Shown here piece after piece: positions 1 to 5,962 of a DNA stretch of 64,000 nucleotides. The translations under genes and the position numbers were made by a program. Within the stretch, counting starts at the first letter, position 1; the number at the start of each line of letters is the position of its first letter. The DNA is taken from the NCBI GenBank assembly GCA_913061095.1, contig CAJXVM010000017.1:1-64000 (forward strand). The letters are read 5' to 3'. The notes under the pieces are model-generated. The model searched no databases. It had not been told where the DNA came from and saw only the letters and a list, made by a program, of their open reading frames with translations. The DNA is from an uncultured Ignavibacteria bacterium (lineage in GTDB: Bacteria; Bacteroidota; Ignavibacteria; SZUA-365).

Positions 1-86
1 CCGACCAGCTCGGCCAGGTCGCTGCGCCGCACGCGCCCGTTTTCCTGGACGGCATTGAGGATCTTGATATCTAATTCATCGAGCAT
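1..86 (-). CDS. Lrp/AsnC-family transcriptional regulator, N-terminal fragment
   Basis: The first 28 codons read MLDELDIKILNAVQENGRVR followed by RSDLAELV. This is the winged-helix start of the Lrp/AsnC family (typical pattern 'LDExDxKIL..LQ.NGR...xxLAexvg'). The gene runs off the window, so the ligand-binding RAM domain is not visible. The ATG at 86 has an AAGG ribosome site about 7 bases upstream. The gene lies 76 bases downstream of the TonB receptor on the same strand, so it could be co-transcribed with it or have its own promoter over the small palindrome at 93-107. It may control the receptor locus, but that is inference. The family call is fairly secure; the regulated pathway is unknown. 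Confidence 0.8.
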   Translation of the reverse strand, partial: MLDELDIKILNAVQENGRVRRSDLAELV

Positions 87-92
87 CGATAA

Positions 93-107
93 CCTTAATT
101 ACTAAGG
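93..107. promoter_or_regulatory. Short inverted repeat upstream of the AsnC-type regulator
   Basis: CCTTAATTACTAAGG has 5-base perfect arms (CCTTA/TAAGG). It sits 6-20 bases upstream of the regulator start, in an AT-rich spacer. Lrp/AsnC proteins commonly autoregulate through such sites, so an operator is plausible, but the arms are short and chance cannot be excluded. The right arm also overlaps the region that would supply the ribosome site context. Confidence 0.3.
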
Positions 108-162
108 ATAACGATTCAATATACAATGATTAATTAGGCCCTGCAAGATTTTTCTTACTGTA

Positions 163-2682
163 TCAGAACATCGTCTCAATCCCGAAATGGAAGGTGCGCG
201 GGATGGAGGGACCGTACACATAGGCCGGATCGCGGTTGGGTCCGGTGTCGAGATCGTCCTGGTAGGCATCGAGGAGATTCTTTACTCCCGCACTGAGCTT
301 CATATTCAGTCCGTTGTTGAGCGGAAGCTTGTATGTCACGCCCGCATCCAACTGCACGAAACTGTCGCTGGTCTCGAGCAGGAGCAGTGGTTCATCTTCC
401 CCTTCGCGGACGATTTCATGCGGGATCTTCGCGCTGCCGTAGAACATCCCGAGGAGGTAAAGGTTGAGGTCGTCGGCGGTATACCAGGACAACCGCAGAT
501 TCGCCGTCAGATCGGGTGTGCGGAGAAACACACGCGTGTCGAAATCCTCCAGGGGAGCATCATAGCGGCTTCGCTTCCAGGTAACGCCGGCGCGGATGTC
601 GAGATCGGCAGTCGGACGCAGTCCGATATCGGCTTCGACCCCCTGCACCCGGGCACCGTCGCTGTTGATACGCTCCCAGATCAGGGCATCTCCCCGGGCT
701 CCGACAAACCTCTCGGAGAATGCGTCCGTGAGCTGTGTCACGAATCCCGTCAGCGAAAGCATCGTCGCCATCTCGCCCAGATACCCCACGTATTCGGTGC
801 CGGCAGTCACCGACCAGCTTCGCTCCTCTTTCAAACCGGCGGCATTACGATGAATGCGCTGCCGGTTCGCCAGCGCCTCGAGATGAAGATCCTCGTCATA
901 GGTCTGCGGCGGTTTGAATCCCGTCGTGAAGGCCGCGCGAATGACGATATCTTCGATCAGTTCGTACTTTGCGTTCAGCCGGGGACTGAATATCCATTCC
1001 TCAACCTCCGAGTGCCTGTCCGCCCTGACCCCCACCACGAACTCCAGCTGCTTGTGATCACCGAAATGCAGATTGTCCTGCAGAAAGACGCCCGTATTGG
1101 CATACGTATGATCGAGATAGTATCGCGAGCTGGCGGCGGTCCGGTCTTCGAGATGGTCACTGGAATGCTGCGCACCCGCGGTCAGCAGATGATTTCGCAA
1201 TGAGACGTTTACCTGTGCCCCGCCGATGTGCATCGGATTGCGGGTGTAACCGTAATATGACAGGGCATCGAGCCGCTCTTCCGGTGTGTCTCCATTCCGT
1301 CCGCCGTAGTATGATTCGCGGCGCATCGATGAAAAGGAATAGAACAGACGGTAGTCGAGCGTTGATGTCGGCCGGTGCGACCAGCGCAGTGTTCCGCCGG
1401 TGCGCCAGTGTTCCACCCATTCCGCGACATCCGCCTCATGGACGGGGCGATCGAGCAGATTTCCTCCACGTCGATCCTCGTGAATATGATGCAGGGTGGC
1501 GAGCACCTCGCTGTTTTCGAACGGATTGTAATACCACTTGAATCCCAGCGCTTCACTGCGCAAACGGCCGAGTTCCGTGAATCCGTCACCGTTGTGATCA
1601 TACGGATCACGGGTGCGGAAGGACCCGAACACGTAGGCTCCGGAGGTGCCTTTCTTGAAGACGGTCTCTGCGACCGCGCCGATATTCTGATCCGTGGCTG
1701 TGCCGATGCGACTGTTGCGGTACTGCAGCCGTACCTGATTCGTCATGGGCCTCCGTGTGATGACATTGATAACGCCGGCCACCGCACCGCCACCATACAG
1801 CGAAGAGCCGCCGCCTTTAACGATTTCGATCTGATCCACCATTTCCTCGGGTAAATGCTCGAGTCCGTAGACGCCGGCAAGACTGCTGACGACGGGGTCA
1901 CCGTCGATGAGTATCTGCGTATACTTGCCGTCGAGCCCCAGGATGCGTACCTGCGTGAAATTGCAGTTCTGGCAGTTATTCTCGACCCGAACGCCGGTGT
2001 GAAAGGACAGCGCCTCGGCCAGATTGCAGGCGTGCTTCTGCTCGATCAGCTTGCGCGGTATCACTTCGGTGCGCACGGGCATATCCTCGACGATATGCGG
2101 CGTCGACGTTCCGGTGATGACAACGGCACCCAGTTCGAGGATGGTGGTTTCGAGTGCGAAATCGGCGGTGGCACGCTCACCGTCCTCCAGCGTCAGCTGT
2201 CGCTGCTGGCGGCGGTATCCCACCATCGTTGCGACGAGCTGTATCGATCCGACAGGCGCATTGTCGATACGGTACCGGCCGTTGCGGTCCGTCGCTACTC
2301 CGACCGTCGTGTGTTTGACGATGACATTGACTGCCGGAAGCGGTTCGCCTGTCTCCGCGTCCGTCACCACACCCGCAATGACCGTCCCGGTCAATCTCCC
2401 GCCGCCGGCACCGCCAGGTGCCGCCTCTCCGGCGGCCTGCACGGCTGAACGGCTGTGACGGGGATGTGCACCGTGGCGCAAAGGCGACTGCTCCTGCGCC
2501 TTCCCGTCATTCCGGGAGTCCCCGCGGACGCGACCTTCATGACCGGAGCGTTCGGCGTGCGGATGGCGATCACCACGACGCGAGGCTTCGTGCTGCGCCC
2601 ACGCGGTATCGGGCAGCACACCGGCGGCTGTCACAAGAGTTACGGCTAATAAGATGTTTATCACTGTTTTATATGCAGACAT
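163..2682 (-). CDS. TonB-dependent outer-membrane receptor with His-rich N-terminus and CQNC plug motif
   Basis: An 839-residue outer-membrane active transporter. A signal peptide ends near AWAQ (residue 30). Residues 31-76 are basic and hold seven histidines. A carboxypeptidase-regulatory-like domain follows (about 97-170), then the TonB plug (about 195-312) with the usual VEIVKGG-type segment, then a 22-strand-type barrel ending in an aromatic residue (…ETMF). The plug carries a Cys pair (C237, C240, in NNCQNC) plus C219, which is unusual for siderophore receptors. The start at 2682 has AAAGGA 8 bases upstream. The 214-base spacer to the upstream His-rich gene shows no cobalamin-riboswitch core; it holds only a 6-bp hairpin (2721-2743). 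The His-rich neighbour suggests a metal or metal-complex substrate; this is inference. Confidence 0.9.
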   Translation of the reverse strand: MSAYKTVINILLAVTLVTAAGVLPDTAWAQHEASRRGDRHPHAERSGHEGRVRGDSRNDGKAQEQSPLRHGAHPRHSRSAVQAAGEAAPGGAGGGRLTGTVIAGVVTDAETGEPLPAVNVIVKHTTVGVATDRNGRYRIDNAPVGSIQLVATMVGYRRQQRQLTLEDGERATADFALETTILELGAVVITGTSTPHIVEDMPVRTEVIPRKLIEQKHACNLAEALSFHTGVRVENNCQNCNFTQVRILGLDGKYTQILIDGDPVVSSLAGVYGLEHLPEEMVDQIEIVKGGGSSLYGGGAVAGVINVITRRPMTNQVRLQYRNSRIGTATDQNIGAVAETVFKKGTSGAYVFGSFRTRDPYDHNGDGFTELGRLRSEALGFKWYYNPFENSEVLATLHHIHEDRRGGNLLDRPVHEADVAEWVEHWRTGGTLRWSHRPTSTLDYRLFYSFSSMRRESYYGGRNGDTPEERLDALSYYGYTRNPMHIGGAQVNVSLRNHLLTAGAQHSSDHLEDRTAASSRYYLDHTYANTGVFLQDNLHFGDHKQLEFVVGVRADRHSEVEEWIFSPRLNAKYELIEDIVIRAAFTTGFKPPQTYDEDLHLEALANRQRIHRNAAGLKEERSWSVTAGTEYVGYLGEMATMLSLTGFVTQLTDAFSERFVGARGDALIWERINSDGARVQGVEADIGLRPTADLDIRAGVTWKRSRYDAPLEDFDTRVFLRTPDLTANLRLSWYTADDLNLYLLGMFYGSAKIPHEIVREGEDEPLLLLETSDSFVQLDAGVTYKLPLNNGLNMKLSAGVKNLLDAYQDDLDTGPNRDPAYVYGPSIPRTFHFGIETMF

Positions 2683-2896
2683 CGCATATTCCTTTCAATC
2701 TGGAGGAGGTGCTTGTTGGCCACCGGGGCAAAAATCTCCGGTGCATTGTCAGCGTGAATACGGTTCTGGTTTTGAGGATTCCTGTCCTGCCGCTTCTCGA
2801 TGCCGGATCGGGTTGGCTGCGAGGGAGGATACCGATCCGGCGGTGGTCTGGTCCGGACACGACATGCTCAGGAATCTGTGGGATGTGGTCCCTGTG

Positions 2897-3280
2897 TCAG
2901 AACTGGGGCAGGATGAAGGGGGGAGCACGACCGAGGACGTTTCCGCGGGAAATGCTGCTGGGAAGCAGCACGTCGCGGATCCGCAGCCGAACATACCGGT
3001 CAGCGTTGATCAGGATGGCAAGGAGGAAAGAAAGGAAGGCAACCGCCGCCGCCGCGTCAAGAAAGCTCTGCAGCGTAATGAACTCGCTGCGCGCATGCGT
3101 GTGTTTCGCCGGGGGACCTTCCGAATCCGCTCCCTGCGAAAATGGATGTGCATGCACAACCATCTTCCCCGTGGCATCGAAATGTGCATGTGAATACACG
3201 GAGATATTGGCAATCGCCCAGAGAAGAGCAAGCAGCTGCACGACAGCGGCAGCACGGAATGCGGGCTGAGCGGATCTCAT
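2897..3280 (-). CDS. Small His-rich two-helix membrane protein
   Basis: About 127 residues. Helix 1 is near residues 10-27. A periplasmic-type loop follows, dense in histidines (SHAHFD, VVHAHPF, KHTHARSE). Helix 2 is near residues 75-93, followed by a basic C-terminal tail. Three HxH pairs in the loop look like a metal-binding site. I do not recognise a named family, though I recall small HxH-loop proteins beside TonB receptors in Bacteroidota. I chose ATG 3280; an in-frame GTG at 3289 is possible but lacks a better ribosome site. It lies between the four-helix protein and the TonB receptor on the same strand and probably has its own promoter in the AT-rich spacer 3290-3462. Function is unknown; a role in metal sensing or uptake is inferred from the histidines and the neighbour. 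Confidence 0.65.
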   Translation of the reverse strand: MRSAQPAFRAAAVVQLLALLWAIANISVYSHAHFDATGKMVVHAHPFSQGADSEGPPAKHTHARSEFITLQSFLDAAAAVAFLSFLLAILINADRYVRLRIRDVLLPSSISRGNVLGRAPPFILPQF

Positions 3281-3420
3281 CCGCGCCACCCCGAGCGTGT
3301 GACGCTCTTCTCGATAATCGGCTGACCATATATGGAATGCGAAAGATGCCGGAGGGACATCATCATTATCTCAAGCGATTGGAGGTGCTTCAATATTCAT
3401 GCTCCAGGACATCAGGAGCT

Positions 3421-3439
3421 ATTTATATTAAATATAAAT
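3421..3439. promoter_or_regulatory. Perfect 19-bp AT-only palindrome, candidate operator
   Basis: ATTTATATT-A-AATATAAAT has 9-base arms around one central base, with no mismatch. It lies in the spacer between the four-helix protein (stop at 3463) and the His-rich membrane protein (start 3280), about 140 bases upstream of the latter. The spacer is very AT-rich against a GC-rich background and is the only obvious promoter region between the two halves of the locus. Size and symmetry suit a dimeric repressor of the Fur/Zur/MntR kind. No hairpin terminator is implied, because the stem would be all A-T. Confidence 0.5.
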
Positions 3440-3462
3440 AAAAAAATTTTCATTCCCAGCAA

Positions 3463-3981
3463 CTATCGCTGCCGTGTTCCACGCAGCAGCTGCCAGAGAC
3501 TGATGGCGGTCATTGTATACAGACACAGCGTCATCAGCGCACCACTGATCGCGATGAGAATGCTCCACGAAGATGCGTGATAGCGAAGCAGCCACATCCC
3601 GCCGAAGGTGAGAAGGATGCTGACAAACGGCTCGAGGACCAGGAAGCCACGCAGCCATGCCGGGATGCCGGATGCGAGTGTAAATATTCCTCCGACGGCG
3701 AGAAACACGAGGGCGAGACTGATGACATGCGTATGCGTAATGTTGAGTACTTCCGCAGCGCTTTTTTCATACTGAATTTCGCGCTTCGGCGGCATGGTCA
3801 TGGGATCGATCCCCATGCTCTCGGTTCCGCGAAACCGCTCAGCGATGCCGTCAGGCCGCGTTTGGGTGGTGTGATCCACGAAAAATGCACCCAGCGTATA
3901 TCCGAATGCGATGACCATGAGGAATGCGGCAAGCAGATATCGGAGGGTGGACGGCAGTTCACGAAGCCGGGACAGCGTCAT
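3463..3981 (-). CDS. Conserved four-helix membrane protein with HTH motif
   Basis: 172 residues with four predicted membrane helices (about 15-33, 83-105, 115-133, 140-165). A hydrophilic loop (about 40-80) follows helix 1. The second helix opens with ITHTHVISLALVF; the paired histidines could bind haem or a metal, but this is not proven. The ATG at 3981 overlaps the TGA of the FMN-binding gene (ATGA), so the two are translationally coupled. I know of similar uncharacterised four-helix proteins encoded next to FMN-binding proteins and porins in other Gram-negatives, which suggests a conserved module, but I cannot name a function. It may be the inner-membrane partner that passes electrons to the flavin protein. 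Confidence 0.7.
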   Translation of the reverse strand: MTLSRLRELPSTLRYLLAAFLMVIAFGYTLGAFFVDHTTQTRPDGIAERFRGTESMGIDPMTMPPKREIQYEKSAAEVLNITHTHVISLALVFLAVGGIFTLASGIPAWLRGFLVLEPFVSILLTFGGMWLLRYHASSWSILIAISGALMTLCLYTMTAISLWQLLRGTRQR

Positions 3982-4520
3982 TGCAGCCTGCCTTCCTGCC
4001 TAAGAAGGTGCATGAACGTCGCGAGGGCGCGTGCTCCCCGCGTGACAGCGCGACTGCTTATCGTCGCACCGCTGATATTGCGGATATCCTTCCCGACACG
4101 CAGCGTACTCGCATACGATTTCCCCTCGAACTGCCCACGGAACATGGGTGAGCGGATCTCCCCGCCATGCGACTCCCGGTAGCGTAATATTTCGAGTCCG
4201 AGAATTTCTCCGTTCATGTCGAATGCCACGAGGTAGGTGATCGGGCGCGCCTTGCCTTTTACGTTGTCGACGAAGACAGCGCCGACTGTCTCCCCCGCGT
4301 GCAGCACCCGCCAGGTGCTCACCTGCCGCCAGGGATGGGCACCGTCGTTGACGCGTGTAAGCGCGGCAAGATCGGCGTCGGAAAGCGCGGGGTCGAAGAC
4401 GCACAGCGAGATGTCGTCACTGTAAAATCCCTTTGCAATTTCGGTGATCTCCGCCGGGGACTGCGCGGCGGCAGTCCCCGTGAGGAGGGCGAGCATGATC
4501 AGGAAATCAGAAAAACGCAT
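3978..4520 (-). CDS. Exported FMN-binding domain protein (RnfG/NqrC-like flavin site)
   Basis: 180 residues: a signal peptide to about AAA-Q20, then one FMN-binding domain. The C-terminal half holds ISGATISS, the S(T)GAT-type motif in which a threonine (here T153) receives covalent FMN from the flavin transferase ApbE in RnfG, NqrC and NosR. GGEIRSPMFRGQFEGK matches the region before that motif in the same fold. The start is ATG 4520, which overlaps the end of the porin gene by 14 bases; the open frame continues upstream but only as porin antiframe. It is coupled to the downstream four-helix protein by ATGA. It probably carries electrons in the periplasm; partners are unknown. Confidence 0.85.
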   Translation of the reverse strand: MRFSDFLIMLALLTGTAAAQSPAEITEIAKGFYSDDISLCVFDPALSDADLAALTRVNDGAHPWRQVSTWRVLHAGETVGAVFVDNVKGKARPITYLVAFDMNGEILGLEILRYRESHGGEIRSPMFRGQFEGKSYASTLRVGKDIRNISGATISSRAVTRGARALATFMHLLRQEGRLQ

Positions 4521-5607
4521 AACCGATACCGGCGTTGAGCTGTCCCCGTTCGTCAGCATCGCGGGCGTCATCGAAGAGCTGGTAGTCCAGCTTGACGGCG
4601 ACGTTCGCGGCAGGCTTGTATGTAAGTCCGATCGTGACATCGCTGCGGTCGTAGGCTTCGATGGGATCGAAGCCGGTGGTTTCCGCCTGCGTGTCGTACA
4701 TCTCGTAGCGGCCGAAGACAAAGAGCTGCTGCACGGTCTCCGCGAAGAACGGCAGGACGTCATAGGCCGCTTCCGCATACCATCCGTTGAGCCGGTCGGC
4801 AACCATGTTGTCGTACACCGCGTTGATCGCCTCGGCGTCGCTGATCGAGACCATGGCCCCTTCTGCTCGCAGCTGCAGACGTCCGGCCGTGTAGCGCGCA
4901 TCGGCGGCGAGCATGGTAAGTCCGGCGTTATCCAGGGTCGGCGTGCCGTGTCCCAGTCCACCGGTAAAGAAAGACGCACCGAGACTGAGTCCGAGCATCG
5001 GCATGTAATCCACGCGACCGGTCACCCCCATGTCGGCTGTGGACGAACGGATGGCCTTCTGTCGTCCCCCGCGCAATCCGCTTCCCGCCGAGAGTCCGTC
5101 GGCGGTAAAGCTGCTGACGGCGTACACCTGGAACTGCAGGTTGTGCAGAGGCGCGCCGTAGAAGCCGATACCCGCCTCCCGCCAGGTGGTAGGGATGATG
5201 AAGCGATGGAAATTCGGACGCTCGACGCCGTGAAAGGTCGGCGGCTCGTGAATCAGGTTGATGATGCCCACGGGAGGAAGCATGATGCCGGCACGAAAGC
5301 CGTAATTCTGCCAAGGACGAAACTCCAGCAGCGCCTGTTCGATGGAAAGTTCGCCCGAATTCTCACCGTCTGACACGTATGTATGCTCGATTTCGGTTTC
5401 GGAATAGAATCCGATCCAGTCATTGAACTCGTGATTGAGATACACCACGAAGCGATGAAAATCCAGCTGTCCTTTCGCACTTCCCTCCGGTTCATTGTAA
5501 TGCAGCTCGCCGTAGCCACCGACGCTTGTTGAAGATTCCTGCGCCATGGCGAATCCTGCCGTGAGCAAGAGAAGTAAGATCACAGACAGCACGTGAAGTT
5601 GAATCAT
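4507..5607 (-). CDS. Outer-membrane porin-like beta-barrel protein
   Basis: 366 residues. The signal peptide ends near AMAQ (residue 23), the body has alternating beta-barrel strands and the C-terminus is aromatic (GYAFF). Motifs such as VGGYGELHYN, DFHRFVVYLNHEFNDW, GVERPNFHRFIIPTTWREAG and the regular '(V/T)xLDYQLF' strands fit the phosphate-selective porin (OprO/OprP-like) superfamily as annotated in many genomes; substrate specificity cannot be read from this. It is the first gene of a minus-strand series with the FMN-binding and four-helix proteins. The ribosome site AAAGGA lies close before ATG 5607. Confidence 0.8.
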   Translation of the reverse strand: MIQLHVLSVILLLLLTAGFAMAQESSTSVGGYGELHYNEPEGSAKGQLDFHRFVVYLNHEFNDWIGFYSETEIEHTYVSDGENSGELSIEQALLEFRPWQNYGFRAGIMLPPVGIINLIHEPPTFHGVERPNFHRFIIPTTWREAGIGFYGAPLHNLQFQVYAVSSFTADGLSAGSGLRGGRQKAIRSSTADMGVTGRVDYMPMLGLSLGASFFTGGLGHGTPTLDNAGLTMLAADARYTAGRLQLRAEGAMVSISDAEAINAVYDNMVADRLNGWYAEAAYDVLPFFAETVQQLFVFGRYEMYDTQAETTGFDPIEAYDRSDVTIGLTYKPAANVAVKLDYQLFDDARDADERGQLNAGIGYAFF

Positions 5608-5962
5608 GATTATCCTTTCGGGAGGAGTCTAATTAGATTTGGTACAAATAAAAATAAGCTCTTTCGCGGAGTAAATCAACCGACATTATCCGTTTTTCCT
5701 GCCGGGGGGGGGAAATGCGCTTTCCTGACGCTGCGGCGCAGGCTGCGCTTCCGGCGAAACGCCAATCATTCAGCACGCATCAAATGTACTGTGCCGTTCG
5801 TTTGCTGCCGTTCACGCAGAGTTCATCCCCGTGGACATGCACACGTGATGGCCCCCCGGTATCATCGATCGCGGGACGAATTTGCACATTGTTCGAAACA
5901 CGTGAAGGTGATATACTGTCGTAATACATTACTGATTGTCCTGACATACGCAGAGTTTCCAC
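5608..5962. other. Divergent intergenic region with palindrome and G9 tract
   Basis: 355 bases between the divergent porin and aminopeptidase genes, with no credible gene. It holds TCTAATTAGA (5628-5637), the partial inverted repeat TTTGGTACAAA (5638-5648) just upstream of the porin start, an AT-rich stretch (5641-5660) that could hold the porin promoter, and a run of nine G (5704-5712). GTGATATACTGTCGTAATACATT near 5907-5930 is the likeliest promoter for the aminopeptidase; I cannot assign -10/-35 boxes with certainty. Confidence 0.6.
5628..5637. promoter_or_regulatory. TCTAATTAGA palindrome before the porin gene
   Basis: A perfect 10-base palindrome 21-30 bases upstream of the porin ATG, between the likely promoter and the ribosome site. 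That is a repressor-type position. It is short, so it could be chance. Confidence 0.3.

Noticed and set aside
2683-2896. Cobalamin or other riboswitch before the TonB receptor
   Set aside because: No B12-box or conserved core; only a 6-bp hairpin (2721-2743) without a T-run.
4521-4979. Upstream extension of the FMN-binding frame (to 4979)
   Set aside because: Those codons lie within the porin gene in another frame; the family start and signal peptide begin at ATG 4520.
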